NCBI RefSeq assembly: GCF_019145475.1
Contig: NZ_JAHTKI010000034.1
Span: forward strand, 26,222-90,221
Direction of reading: 5' to 3'
DNA: 64,000 nucleotides
DNA from: Pseudomonas botevensis
Lineage (GTDB): Bacteria > Pseudomonadota > Gammaproteobacteria > Pseudomonadales > Pseudomonadaceae
Every line of letters begins with the position of its first letter. Position 1 is the stretch's first letter. Shown here piece by piece: positions 42,019-51,206 of the stretch. The notes beneath the pieces were generated by a model that worked only from the letters and a program-made list of their open reading frames with translations, was not told the origin of the DNA and made no database searches. The translations under genes were made by a program, and so were the position numbers.

Positions 42019-43689
42019 ATGACCGAGCCAGAAGACCCCAGCCGCGAGCGCCTCAAGCACCACTTTGCCCAGCGGGTAATTCATCAGGCACGTCAGATTC
42101 TTGAGATATGGCAGCGCCTGCAACGCAGCGAGTGGTCCACCGCCGACCTCGCCGAACTGAGCGAGGCCAACCTGCGCCTGCTGCGCTTCGCCGAGCGCTT
42201 CGAACAGCCCGAACACACCCAGCTCGCGCATCACATCAGCCAGTCGCTGGAAGCGGTGGACGCCAATCGCGGACGCCTGAGCAGCGGCCTGATCACCGAC
42301 CTCAATCGCCTGATGCAACGTCTGTCGCGCACCGGCCTGCGCCATGGCGACCAACTCGACCAGACATTCCTGCCGCCCCTGCGCAAACCAATCTACGTGA
42401 TGCTGCAGGATCACGACCGCGCCGAGCGCCTGGCCAAGCAGCTGGAATTCTTCGGCCTCAGTGCCCAGGCGCTGGACAGTGTGTCGGCGTTTCGCTCCTC
42501 GATGGTCGAGCGTTTGCCGGCGGCCATCGTCATGGACGTCGACTTCAGCGGCCCGGGCATCGGCCTGAAACTCGCCGCCGAAGCCCAGCAAGGCCTGGAA
42601 GAACCATTGCCGCTGCTGTTTTTCAGTCTGCACGAAACCGACACCCCGACACGTCTGGCGGCGGTGCGTGCCGGCGGCCAGGAATTTCTCACCGGCACCC
42701 TCGAAGCCTCGAGCCTGCTGGAGAAGATCGAAGTCCTGACCTGCGTCGCCCAGTACGAACCTTATAAAGTGCTGATCATCGACGACTCCCGCGCCCAGGC
42801 GTTGCACACCGAGCGTCTGCTCAACAGTGCCGGGATCGTCACCCGCACCCTGATCGAACCGATCCAGGCCATGGCCGAGCTGGCGGATTTCCAGCCGGAC
42901 CTGATCATCCTCGACATGTACATGCCGGCCTGCACCGGCACCGAACTGGCGAAGGTCATCCGCCACAATGATCGCTATGTCAGCGTGCCGATCATCTACC
43001 TGTCGGCCGAAGACGATCTGGACAAGCAGCTCGACGCCATGAGCGAAGGCGGCGACGACTTCCTGACCAAGCCGATCAAGCCGCGCCACCTGATCACCAC
43101 CGTGCGCAACCGCGCCGCCCGCGCTCGCAACCTGAAAGCGCGGATGGTGCGCGACAGCCTCACCGGCCTGTACAACCACACGCACATTTTGCAGTTGCTC
43201 GAAGACTGCTCGTTCCGCGCCCGCCGCGAGAACAAACCGTTGAGTTTCGCCATGCTCGACATCGACCACTTCAAACGGGTCAACGACAGCCACGGCCACC
43301 CGATGGGTGACCGGGTGATCAAGAGCCTGGCGCTGTTTCTCAAGCAACGCTTGCGCAAGACCGATTTCATCGGCCGTTACGGCGGTGAAGAATTCGCCAT
43401 CGTCATGCCCGACACCGATATCAACGCCGCACATAAGGTGCTCGACGAGATTCGCCAGCGCTTCGCCGAAATCCATTACCCGGCGCAACCGCAGGATCTG
43501 TGGTGTACGTTCAGCGCCGGTGTGGTGGAGATGCACGACGACTCCGACAGCCTGATGATGGCCAGCCAGGCCGACGAGGCGCTGTACCGCGCCAAAGGCG
43601 AAGGACGTAATCGGGTACAGACCGCGCGGGACTCAAAGCAAAGTGCCACTTTTTCATCGGAATCCACCGATTCGGTCATAACCCTGTAA
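42019..43689 (+). CDS. gcbA: Diguanylate cyclase GcbA (receiver-receiver-GGDEF)
   Basis: The 556-residue protein begins with a helical region of about 110 residues, then a degenerate receiver (about 122-240), a canonical receiver (about 250-370: LIIDDSRAQ, phosphoacceptor in IILDMYMPACTG, FLTKPIKP) and a GGDEF domain with the active GGEEF signature. The inhibitory I-site RKTD lies five residues before GGEEF. It therefore can make c-di-GMP and be feedback-inhibited. GcbA of P. fluorescens Pf0-1 and P. aeruginosa promotes early attachment. It is followed by a chemoreceptor. Confidence 0.92.
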   Translation: MTEPEDPSRERLKHHFAQRVIHQARQILEIWQRLQRSEWSTADLAELSEANLRLLRFAERFEQPEHTQLAHHISQSLEAVDANRGRLSSGLITDLNRLMQRLSRTGLRHGDQLDQTFLPPLRKPIYVMLQDHDRAERLAKQLEFFGLSAQALDSVSAFRSSMVERLPAAIVMDVDFSGPGIGLKLAAEAQQGLEEPLPLLFFSLHETDTPTRLAAVRAGGQEFLTGTLEASSLLEKIEVLTCVAQYEPYKVLIIDDSRAQALHTERLLNSAGIVTRTLIEPIQAMAELADFQPDLIILDMYMPACTGTELAKVIRHNDRYVSVPIIYLSAEDDLDKQLDAMSEGGDDFLTKPIKPRHLITTVRNRAARARNLKARMVRDSLTGLYNHTHILQLLEDCSFRARRENKPLSFAMLDIDHFKRVNDSHGHPMGDRVIKSLALFLKQRLRKTDFIGRYGGEEFAIVMPDTDINAAHKVLDEIRQRFAEIHYPAQPQDLWCTFSAGVVEMHDDSDSLMMASQADEALYRAKGEGRNRVQTARDSKQSATFSSESTDSVITL

Positions 43690-43740
43690 TAGAACCGCAA
43701 TAAATTCAGGCGCTTACCATTTCTGTCGTTGGTAACCGTC

Positions 43741-45687
43741 ATGCGCCTGAAGTTGCTCACCAATCTCAATACGCTGTTGCTGGTCGCCGTGTGCGTGGCC
43801 CTCGGCGCCACGCTGTGGTGGTCGCAGAAAGCCCTTGAACGCCCGTATCTGTTGATGGAGCGCTACCTCGGGCTGTCGCAGCAATTTCAGAATGAAGTGG
43901 CGCGCAACGTCGAGGACTACCTCGCAAGCGGCGACGCCCTGCGCCTGAGCAGCGCCACCCAGGCCATCGACGGCCTGCAGAAAGAACTCGGCGAACTGCC
44001 ACCCGCGCTCGCCGACACCCTGCGCCCGAGCCTGTCGAGCCTCGACGATTTCAGCAAGACCGACCTGCTGGCGGCCGGCAAACTGGCCGGTGATCCGCAG
44101 GCGCTGCTGTTGCAGGCCGAGCGCGAACTGAGCGCCAGCCTCGATCAGCTCAGCACCTATGCTGGCGGCAATTCGACCTACCTGACACCGCTGCTCGCGG
44201 CCTCCCAACACCTGGGCAAACTGTCCCTGGCACGGGACAAACTGGTGAGCAGCGGCCGCAGCGAACTGGCCGTCGATGTCGAGCGGGAAGTCACCAGCAT
44301 CCGCACCCAGGCGCAGGCGATCGATGCCCTGCCGCTGCTCGGCGTGGTCGCCAGCAACGAATCCGGCAGCGACGATTTCGCCGCGATGATGGGCATTGAA
44401 AACACCGAGAAAGCCACCGCCGAGGATGCCGGCGTCGGCCTCAAGCGCGAACTCAACAGCCTGCTCGGGCGCTACCCGGCAGAACTGGCGCGCACTCGCG
44501 AGCAGATCCAGAAACGCACCGACCTGAGCACCGCCACCCACTTGAAAATCGCCGCCGTGCAGCAAGCCATCGCCGGCCTCGAACCGGTGGTGCGCGCCCA
44601 GCACGGGCAGATCCAGGGCGAAGTGCGCCTGATGCAAGGCGTGATGATCGGCCTGATCCTGCTGATCGCCTTGCTGATCGATACCTTGCAGCGTCGCCTG
44701 GCGCGCACCCTGACCAACCTTGCGCCGGCCCTGTCGACCTGGGCCGAGGGCGATTTCAGCCAGGACATTCATCTGGGCAAGACCAACCGTGAACTGCACG
44801 ACATCGAAGCCTCGCTCAATCGCCTGCGCGCCTACCTGGTGGATCTGGTGGGCACCATTCGCGGCAATGCCGAACAGGTCGCCGGCAGCAGCCGGACCCT
44901 CGCCGAACTGAGCAACGACTTGCACAGTGGCGCCGAACATCAGGCCGGCGATACCGCACTGATCCGTGACTCCCTCGGCGAACTGGAGGCGACCATCCAG
45001 CAAGTGGCCGGCGATGCGCGTCAGGCGGCAGATGCCAGTCGGCATGCGGGGCTGGCGGTCGAGCACGGACAGCAAGTCATCGGCCAGAGCCTCACCGGCT
45101 TGCATGCACTGGTCGGTGAAGTACAAGGTAATGCGCAGATGATCGAACACCTGGCCGAGGAGTCGGCGACCATCGGCGGCGTGCTGACGGTGATCCGTTC
45201 GATTGCCGACCAGACCAACCTGCTGGCCCTCAACGCGGCGATCGAAGCGGCGCGTGCCGGAGAGATGGGTCGCGGCTTCGCGGTGGTGGCTGAGGAAGTG
45301 CGCTCTCTGGCGCAGCGCACTGCCGGCGCCACGGCGGAGATCCAGACCTTGATCGCCGGCCTGCAAACCGCCGCCCGGCAATCGGTGGAAGGCATGCGCG
45401 CCCAAGTCGAACACGCCGAAGCCACGGCCAATCAGGCGCAGTCGGCAGACGGCGCGCTGGACAAGATTGTCGGGGCGATCCAGACCATTTCCGATACCGC
45501 AATCCGCATCGCCGACATCACCGCCCAGCAGAGCGGCGCGGTCAGCGAAATCCGTGATCACAGCGAGCGCATTCATCAGTTGGGTGGAGATAACCTGCTG
45601 CGCATCGGTGAAGGTCGCGAGCAAGGCGAAAACCTGCTCGTGTTGGGCGGACAATTACATACCGCCGTGCAGGCTTTCCGCGTCTGA
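43741..45687 (+). CDS. Methyl-accepting chemotaxis protein (CtpL-like)
   Basis: The 648-residue receptor has a first membrane helix (LNTLLLVAVCVALGATLWW), a helical periplasmic ligand domain of about 270 residues, a second helix (GVMIGLILLIALLIDTL), HAMP and the signalling tip DQTNLLALNAAIEAARAGEM. Unlike the receptor at 3.7 kb it has no dCache motif. Position after gcbA equals ctpL in P. aeruginosa, which senses phosphate, but the ligand here is only inferred. The start is set at the ATG at 43741; an in-frame TTG lies four codons upstream. A long REPIN follows. Confidence 0.88.
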   Translation: MRLKLLTNLNTLLLVAVCVALGATLWWSQKALERPYLLMERYLGLSQQFQNEVARNVEDYLASGDALRLSSATQAIDGLQKELGELPPALADTLRPSLSSLDDFSKTDLLAAGKLAGDPQALLLQAERELSASLDQLSTYAGGNSTYLTPLLAASQHLGKLSLARDKLVSSGRSELAVDVEREVTSIRTQAQAIDALPLLGVVASNESGSDDFAAMMGIENTEKATAEDAGVGLKRELNSLLGRYPAELARTREQIQKRTDLSTATHLKIAAVQQAIAGLEPVVRAQHGQIQGEVRLMQGVMIGLILLIALLIDTLQRRLARTLTNLAPALSTWAEGDFSQDIHLGKTNRELHDIEASLNRLRAYLVDLVGTIRGNAEQVAGSSRTLAELSNDLHSGAEHQAGDTALIRDSLGELEATIQQVAGDARQAADASRHAGLAVEHGQQVIGQSLTGLHALVGEVQGNAQMIEHLAEESATIGGVLTVIRSIADQTNLLALNAAIEAARAGEMGRGFAVVAEEVRSLAQRTAGATAEIQTLIAGLQTAARQSVEGMRAQVEHAEATANQAQSADGALDKIVGAIQTISDTAIRIADITAQQSGAVSEIRDHSERIHQLGGDNLLRIGEGREQGENLLVLGGQLHTAVQAFRV

Positions 45688-45696
45688 ATGACTGCA

Positions 45697-45761
45697 TTCG
45701 CGGGCAGGCCCGCTCCCACACTGGAATAAGTTGCCCTTGTGGGAGCGGGCCTGCCCGCGAA
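45697..45761. repeat. REPIN with perfect 24-bp inverted arms
   Basis: TTCGCGGGCAGGCCCGCTCC (plus CACA) at 45697-45720 is repeated in perfect inversion at 45738-45761 with a 17-base spacer. It lies between ctpL and dsbD and would fold into a very stable hairpin, probably a boundary for transcripts from ctpL. Confidence 0.9.
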
Positions 45762-45863
45762 GAGGACGGCGTATTCAGCCTCCTCATCAACGCAATGACC
45801 GCGCGCCTGCATACCTGCGCACCGTCCGCTATCATCCCCCCAATTCCGATACGCGAGATCGTC

Positions 45864-47618
45864 ATGCGCCGCTTGCTCTGCCTGCTGCTTTTTGTCTTCA
45901 CCCTGCCGGCCGGCGCCGCCGGGTTGTTCGACAGCAAACCCGGTTCCACCCTGGGCTCAGTCAATAACAGCGCAGACTTCCTGCCGGTGCGCGAAGCCTT
46001 TCAACTGAGTCTGGTCGAAAGCACGCCGCAGTCGATCAAACTGCGCTTCGTCGCCAGCGAGGGCTATTACCTCTATCGCCAGCGCTTCCAGTTCCGCACC
46101 GACCCGGCCGATGTGAAACTGGGCGCCGCGCAGCTGCCCAACGGCGAGCAGAAACACGATGAGTACTTCGGCGATGTCGAGGTCTATCACGGCATCCTCG
46201 ATGTCGAGCTGCCACGCAACGACTCCCGGGCCTTCACTCTCGTCGTCACCTATCAGGGCTGCGCCGACAAAGGCCTGTGCTACCCGCCGGAAACCGAGCG
46301 CCTGAGCATCGACGGCAACGCAGCGGCAGGCAGCACGCCCACTCCAGCGACCGCCTGGGACTGGCGTGACCTGGCGCTGTTCTTCCTCGCCGGTCTGGGC
46401 CTGACGTTCACTCCGTGCGTGCTGCCAATGCTGCCGATCCTGTCCGGTGTGGTGCTGCGCGGGCAGGTCGGCGGGCTGCGCGGCTTCAATCTGTCACTGG
46501 CCTACGTCCTGCCGATGGCCGCCTGTTTTGCCCTGCTCGGGGCACTGATGGGGTTGTTCGGCGCGCAACTGAATCTGCAGGCGCGGTTGCAATCGGCGTG
46601 GGTGCTGGTGCCGTTCGCGATGTTCTTTGCGATCTTTGCCCTGGCGATGTTCGGCGTATTCGAACTGAAGCTGCCGCACGTCATCAGCAGCCGCCTCGAC
46701 CGGATCGCCGGGCGCACCGAGGGCGGTTCGCTGTGGGGCGCGGCGGTACTCGGTGTGGTCTCGAGCCTGCTGGTTTCACCCTGCGTGTCGGCACCACTGG
46801 CCGGTGCGCTGCTTTATATAAGCGCCAGCGGCGATGCGCTGGGCGGTGGTCTGAAGCTGTTCATGCTCGGCCTCGGCATGGGCGCGCCACTGTTGCTGGT
46901 GGCGACTGGCGGCGCGGTGTGGCTGCCGAAGAGCGGGCCATGGATGATGTACGTGAAAAACGGTATCGGCGTGTTGCTGCTCGGACTGGCAATCGGCTTG
47001 CTCAGCCGGGTCTTGCCGGGACAAGTCACGTTGTTGCTGATCGGTCTGCTGGCCGGCGGCGTCGGCCTGTTCCTCGGCGCGCTGGAGTTCGTTTATAAAC
47101 CGCCGCGCAAACGCCTTGGCCAACTGCTCGGGATGTTCCTGGTGTTTTATGCGCTGGCCTGCTGGTACGGCGCCTTCAGCGGCCAGACCGATCCGCTCAA
47201 CCCGATTGCGCCGCGTGTCGTCCAGAGCGGCGCGCCGGCTCAGGACAGCGGCAAATGGCAGACCGTCAGCACCCCGGCGGATCTGGATCGCATGCTGCTG
47301 GAAGCTAAAAACGCCGGTGCCCCGCTGCTGCTCGACTGGTACGCCGACTGGTGCATCAGTTGCAAAGTCATCGAACACGACGTGCTCAATGACGCCACCG
47401 TCGTCGAACGGCTCAAGGGTTATCGGCTGATCCGTTTCGATATCACCGCGAGCAACGCCGAACAGCGCCGCCTGCTCGACCGCTACAACCTGTTCGGCCC
47501 ACCGGCGCTGATGTTCTTCGGCAAGGACGGCAATGAACACCGCGATGTGCGGGTGATCGGCGAGATCAATGCCGCCGACTTCGCCGAACGTGTCGCCAGA
47601 GCGAATGACCGGATTTAA
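45864..47618 (+). CDS. dsbD: Thiol:disulfide interchange protein DsbD (DipZ)
   Basis: The 584-residue protein has a signal peptide (LLCLLLFVFTLPAGA), an N-terminal periplasmic domain with the cysteine pair in YQGCADKGLCYPP, eight membrane segments with the redox cysteines in TPCVLPMLPIL and VSPCVSAPLAGALL, and a C-terminal thioredoxin domain with DWCISCK. All six redox cysteines are present. DsbD moves electrons from cytoplasmic thioredoxin to periplasmic partners. The start is set at MRRLLCLL. Confidence 0.94.
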   Translation: MRRLLCLLLFVFTLPAGAAGLFDSKPGSTLGSVNNSADFLPVREAFQLSLVESTPQSIKLRFVASEGYYLYRQRFQFRTDPADVKLGAAQLPNGEQKHDEYFGDVEVYHGILDVELPRNDSRAFTLVVTYQGCADKGLCYPPETERLSIDGNAAAGSTPTPATAWDWRDLALFFLAGLGLTFTPCVLPMLPILSGVVLRGQVGGLRGFNLSLAYVLPMAACFALLGALMGLFGAQLNLQARLQSAWVLVPFAMFFAIFALAMFGVFELKLPHVISSRLDRIAGRTEGGSLWGAAVLGVVSSLLVSPCVSAPLAGALLYISASGDALGGGLKLFMLGLGMGAPLLLVATGGAVWLPKSGPWMMYVKNGIGVLLLGLAIGLLSRVLPGQVTLLLIGLLAGGVGLFLGALEFVYKPPRKRLGQLLGMFLVFYALACWYGAFSGQTDPLNPIAPRVVQSGAPAQDSGKWQTVSTPADLDRMLLEAKNAGAPLLLDWYADWCISCKVIEHDVLNDATVVERLKGYRLIRFDITASNAEQRRLLDRYNLFGPPALMFFGKDGNEHRDVRVIGEINAADFAERVARANDRI

Positions 47619-47750
47619 TCACTCGGTCACACATTTCGCGCAAACATCGGACATCGTGCTGGCTATTGCAGAGAACTGGACAGTCACAAAGTCTTTGCGG
47701 CATAGTCGCCGGGTTCTGACGCAGGCTCACTCATAACAAGGAACACGCAG

Positions 47751-48203
47751 ATGGCAACGCTACTGGTGCTGCACGGCCCCAACCTGAACCTGCTCGGCAC
47801 CCGCGAGCCGGGCACCTATGGGTCGACGACCTTGGCACAGATCAACCAGGATCTGGAGCGCCGCGCCCGTGAAGCCGGCCACCATCTGCTGCATCTGCAA
47901 AGCAATGCCGAGTACGAGTTGATCGACCGTATCCACGCCGCACGCGGTGAAGGCGTCGATTTCATTTTGATCAATCCGGCGGCATTTACACATACAAGTG
48001 TTGCATTACGTGACGCGCTGCTGGGAGTGAGCATCCCATTCATCGAAGTGCATTTATCGAACGTGCACAAACGCGAACCTTTCCGCCATCACTCTTACTT
48101 CTCCGATGTAGCGGTGGGAGTGATCTGCGGCCTTGGCGCCAGCGGTTACCGACTGGCCCTGGAGGCCGCGCTAGAACAGCTTGAAAGAACGGCAACAGCT
48201 TGA
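47751..48203 (+). CDS. aroQ: 3-dehydroquinate dehydratase, type II
   Basis: The 150-residue enzyme has the type II signature LVLHGPNLNLLGTREP at the N-terminus, with the catalytic tyrosine a few residues on (TYGSTTL), then INPAAFTHTSVALRDAL and the histidine segment EVHLSNVHKREPFRHHSYFSDVA. It removes water from 3-dehydroquinate in the shikimate pathway. AAGGA precedes the ATG. accB starts 48 bases downstream. Confidence 0.96.
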   Translation: MATLLVLHGPNLNLLGTREPGTYGSTTLAQINQDLERRAREAGHHLLHLQSNAEYELIDRIHAARGEGVDFILINPAAFTHTSVALRDALLGVSIPFIEVHLSNVHKREPFRHHSYFSDVAVGVICGLGASGYRLALEAALEQLERTATA

Positions 48204-48251
48204 ACAACAAGCCTTAAACGCCCCTGACCGACCCTTGGGAGTTGACGATTC

Positions 48252-48716
48252 ATGGATATCCGTAAAGTTAAGAAACTGATCGAACTGCTGGAAGAGTCCG
48301 GCATCGACGAACTTGAGATCAAGGAAGGCGAAGAGTCCGTACGCATCAGCCGTAACAGCAAGACTCCAGCTCAGCAGTACTACGCACCGGCTCCGATGCA
48401 GGCTCCGGCCGCCGCGCCAGTCGCCGCTGCCGCTCCAGCAGCAGCCGCTGCGCCGGCTGCCGCCGCTGCTCCAGCACTGAACGGCACCGTTGCCCGTTCG
48501 CCGATGGTAGGTACTTTCTACCGCAAGTCTTCGCCAACCTCGCCAGCCTTCGTTGAAGTCGGCCAGACCGTGAAGAAAGGCGACACCCTGTGCATCGTCG
48601 AAGCCATGAAGATGATGAACCACATCGAAGCGGAAACCAGCGGTGTGATCGAATCCATCCTCGTCGAAGACGGCCAGCCGGTTGAGTACGACCAACCGCT
48701 GTTCACCATCGTTTGA
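48252..48716 (+). CDS. accB: Biotin carboxyl carrier protein of acetyl-CoA carboxylase
   Basis: The 154-residue protein has an N-terminal dimerisation part (MDIRKVKKLIELLEESGIDE), an alanine/proline-rich swivel linker (about residues 45-78), and the biotinyl domain with EAMKMMNHIEA, whose lysine carries biotin. It is the substrate for AccC, encoded 17 bases downstream in the same operon. GGGAG lies before the ATG. Confidence 0.97.
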   Translation: MDIRKVKKLIELLEESGIDELEIKEGEESVRISRNSKTPAQQYYAPAPMQAPAAAPVAAAAPAAAAAPAAAAAPALNGTVARSPMVGTFYRKSSPTSPAFVEVGQTVKKGDTLCIVEAMKMMNHIEAETSGVIESILVEDGQPVEYDQPLFTIV

Positions 48717-48733
48717 ACTGCGGAGAGCCTTTG

Positions 48734-50092
48734 ATGACTGCGAAGTTGGAAAAAGTTCTGATCGCTAACCGCGGTGAGATCGCCCTGCGGATTCTGCGTG
48801 CCTGCAAAGAGATGGGCATCAAGACCGTCGCCGTTTACTCCAAGGCCGACAAAGAGCTGATGCACCTGGGTCTGGCAGACGAATCCGTCTGCATCGGCCC
48901 GGCTTCCGCCGCGCACTCCTACCTGCACATCCCGGCAATCATCGCGGCCGCTGAAGTGACTGGCGCTACCGCCATTCACCCAGGCTACGGTTTCCTCGCG
49001 GAAAACGCCGACTTTGCCGAGCAGGTCGAGAACTCCGGTTTCGCCTTCATCGGCCCGAAAGCCGACACCATTCGCCTGATGGGCGACAAGGTATCGGCCA
49101 AGCACGCGATGATCGAAGCCGGCGTGCCAACCGTTCCAGGTTCCGACGGCCCGCTGCCGGAAGACGAGGAAACGGCACTGCGCATCGGTCGTGAAGTCGG
49201 CTATCCGGTGATCATCAAGGCCGCTGGCGGCGGCGGTGGTCGCGGCATGCGCGTGGTACACCAGGAAGAAGACCTGATCGCCTTCGCCAAACTGACCCGC
49301 ACCGAAGCTGGCGCGGCGTTCGGCAACCCGATGGTCTATCTGGAAAAATTCCTGACCAACCCACGTCACGTCGAAGTCCAGGTACTGTCCGACGGCCAGG
49401 GTAACGCCATCCATCTGGGCGACCGCGATTGCTCGCTGCAACGTCGTCACCAGAAGGTTCTCGAAGAAGCGCCGGCACCGGGCATCGACGAGCAGGCCCG
49501 CAAGGAAGTCCTCGCGCGCTGCGTCCAGGCGTGCATCGACATCGGCTACCGTGGCGCCGGCACTTTCGAGTTCCTGTACGAAAACGGTCGTTTCTACTTC
49601 ATCGAAATGAACACCCGTGTTCAGGTGGAGCACCCGGTTTCGGAAATGGTCACCGGTATCGACATCGTCAAGGAGATGCTCAGCATCGCCGCCGGCAACA
49701 AGCTGTCGTTCACCCAGGATGACGTGGTGATCCGCGGTCACTCGCTGGAGTGCCGGATCAACGCCGAAGACCCGAAAACCTTCATGCCGAGCCCGGGCAC
49801 GGTCAAGCATTTCCACGCACCAGGCGGCAACGGCGTTCGCGTCGATTCGCACCTGTACAGCGGTTATGCGGTTCCGCCGAACTACGACTCGCTGATCGGC
49901 AAGCTGATCACTTACGGCGCCACCCGCGACGAAGCCATGGCACGCATGCGCAATGCCCTGGACGAAATCGTGGTTGACGGGATCAAGACCAACATCCCGC
50001 TGCACCGTGACCTGACCCGCGACGAAGGCTTCTGCAAAGGGGGCGTGAACATTCACTACCTCGAGCACAAGCTGGCTGGCGAGAAGCACTAA
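48734..50092 (+). CDS. accC: Biotin carboxylase subunit of acetyl-CoA carboxylase
   Basis: The 452-residue ATP-grasp enzyme has VLIANRGEIALRILRAC at the start, the glycine-rich ATP loop KAAGGGGGRGMRVV, and EMNTRVQVEHPVSEMVTGID. It carboxylates biotin on AccB for malonyl-CoA synthesis. The start MTAKLEK is used; the frame stays open a few codons upstream. A terminator follows at 50115. Confidence 0.97.
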   Translation: MTAKLEKVLIANRGEIALRILRACKEMGIKTVAVYSKADKELMHLGLADESVCIGPASAAHSYLHIPAIIAAAEVTGATAIHPGYGFLAENADFAEQVENSGFAFIGPKADTIRLMGDKVSAKHAMIEAGVPTVPGSDGPLPEDEETALRIGREVGYPVIIKAAGGGGGRGMRVVHQEEDLIAFAKLTRTEAGAAFGNPMVYLEKFLTNPRHVEVQVLSDGQGNAIHLGDRDCSLQRRHQKVLEEAPAPGIDEQARKEVLARCVQACIDIGYRGAGTFEFLYENGRFYFIEMNTRVQVEHPVSEMVTGIDIVKEMLSIAAGNKLSFTQDDVVIRGHSLECRINAEDPKTFMPSPGTVKHFHAPGGNGVRVDSHLYSGYAVPPNYDSLIGKLITYGATRDEAMARMRNALDEIVVDGIKTNIPLHRDLTRDEGFCKGGVNIHYLEHKLAGEKH

Positions 50093-50114
50093 GCTTCGCC
50101 CGGCATATGACAAG

Positions 50115-50140
50115 GCCGCCTTCGGGCGGCTTTGTTGTTT
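50115..50140 (+). terminator. Rho-independent terminator of accBC
   Basis: GCCGCC-TTCG-GGCGGC with the stable UUCG loop is followed by TTTGTTGTTT, 22 bases after the accC stop. Confidence 0.85.
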
Positions 50141-50165
50141 CTGGAGGTTTCATGCTTGCCCTCAC

Positions 50166-50215
50166 GGGAGCGGGCATCCGCTTCGCTCAACATCTGCGCT
50201 ACAAATGCCGCTCCC
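50166..50215. repeat. Degenerate REPIN
   Basis: GGGAGCGGGCAT and the near-inverted ATGCCGCTCCC lie about 27 bases apart between accC and prmA. This resembles a decayed REP pair. Confidence 0.5.
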
Positions 50216-50297
50216 ACAAACCCCGCGCGCTCGCGTAAACTTGCGCGCTTCTCGCAGGCCGCTAGGCTGCAATCAATCTTTTTCAAAGGTGCCCGCC

Positions 50298-51176
50298 ATG
50301 CCTTGGCTGCAAGTCCGTCTCGCCATCAGCCCAGAACAAGCCGAAACCTATGAAGACGCTTTCCTTGAAGTGGGCGCCGTCTCGGTCACCTTCATGGACG
50401 CCGAAGACCAGCCGATCTTCGAGCCGGAACTCAACACCACACCGCTCTGGTCGCACACTCACCTGCTGGCCCTGTTCGAGGGCGGCACCGAAGCCGAACT
50501 CGTCCTCGCCCACCTCGAACTGCTGACCGGCAGCCCGCTGCCCGAGCACCACAGCGAAGTGATCGAAGACCAGGACTGGGAGCGCAGCTGGATGGACGGG
50601 TTCCAGCCGATGCGCTTCGGCCAGCGCCTGTGGATCGTGCCGAGCTGGCACGCCGCACCGGAGCCAGGCGCCGTCAATCTGCTGCTGGACCCGGGCCTGG
50701 CATTCGGCACCGGCACCCACCCGACCACCGCGCTATGCCTGGAATGGCTCGACGGCCAGGACCTGAAGGACTGCAACGTGCTGGACTTCGGCTGCGGCTC
50801 GGGGATTCTGGCCATCGCCGCCCTGCTGCTGGGCGCGAAGGAAGCGGTCGGCACCGACATCGACGTGCAGGCGCTGGAAGCCTCGCGCGATAACGCCGGG
50901 CGCAACAACATCGCCGACGAGCTGTTCCCGTTGTACCTGCCGGAAGACCTGCCGCCGGTCAAAGCCGATGTCCTGGTGGCCAACATTCTCGCCGGGCCGC
51001 TGGTTTCCCTGGCGCCGCAATTGTCCGGTCTGGTCAAGTCCGGCGGACGCCTGGCACTGTCGGGGATTCTCGCCGAACAAGGCGACGAAGTGGCTGCCGC
51101 CTATGCGCAGGACTTCGATCTCGACCCGATCGCCAATCGCGATGGCTGGGTGCGCATCACCGGCCGTCGGCGCTAG
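50298..51176 (+). CDS. prmA: Ribosomal protein L11 methyltransferase
   Basis: The 292-residue protein starts MPWLQVRLAISPEQAETYED, typical of PrmA. Its C-terminal methyltransferase domain has LDFGCGSGILAIAALLLGA and the following DIDVQALEASRDNA. Upstream of it LDPGLAFGTGTHPTT is the family hallmark. It trimethylates ribosomal protein L11. Longer in-frame starts lie in the repeat-bearing gap and are not used. Confidence 0.95.
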   Translation: MPWLQVRLAISPEQAETYEDAFLEVGAVSVTFMDAEDQPIFEPELNTTPLWSHTHLLALFEGGTEAELVLAHLELLTGSPLPEHHSEVIEDQDWERSWMDGFQPMRFGQRLWIVPSWHAAPEPGAVNLLLDPGLAFGTGTHPTTALCLEWLDGQDLKDCNVLDFGCGSGILAIAALLLGAKEAVGTDIDVQALEASRDNAGRNNIADELFPLYLPEDLPPVKADVLVANILAGPLVSLAPQLSGLVKSGGRLALSGILAEQGDEVAAAYAQDFDLDPIANRDGWVRITGRRR

Positions 51177-51206
51177 AATGTCCGCCTGCTCAATCCGGAT
51201 CGCCGC

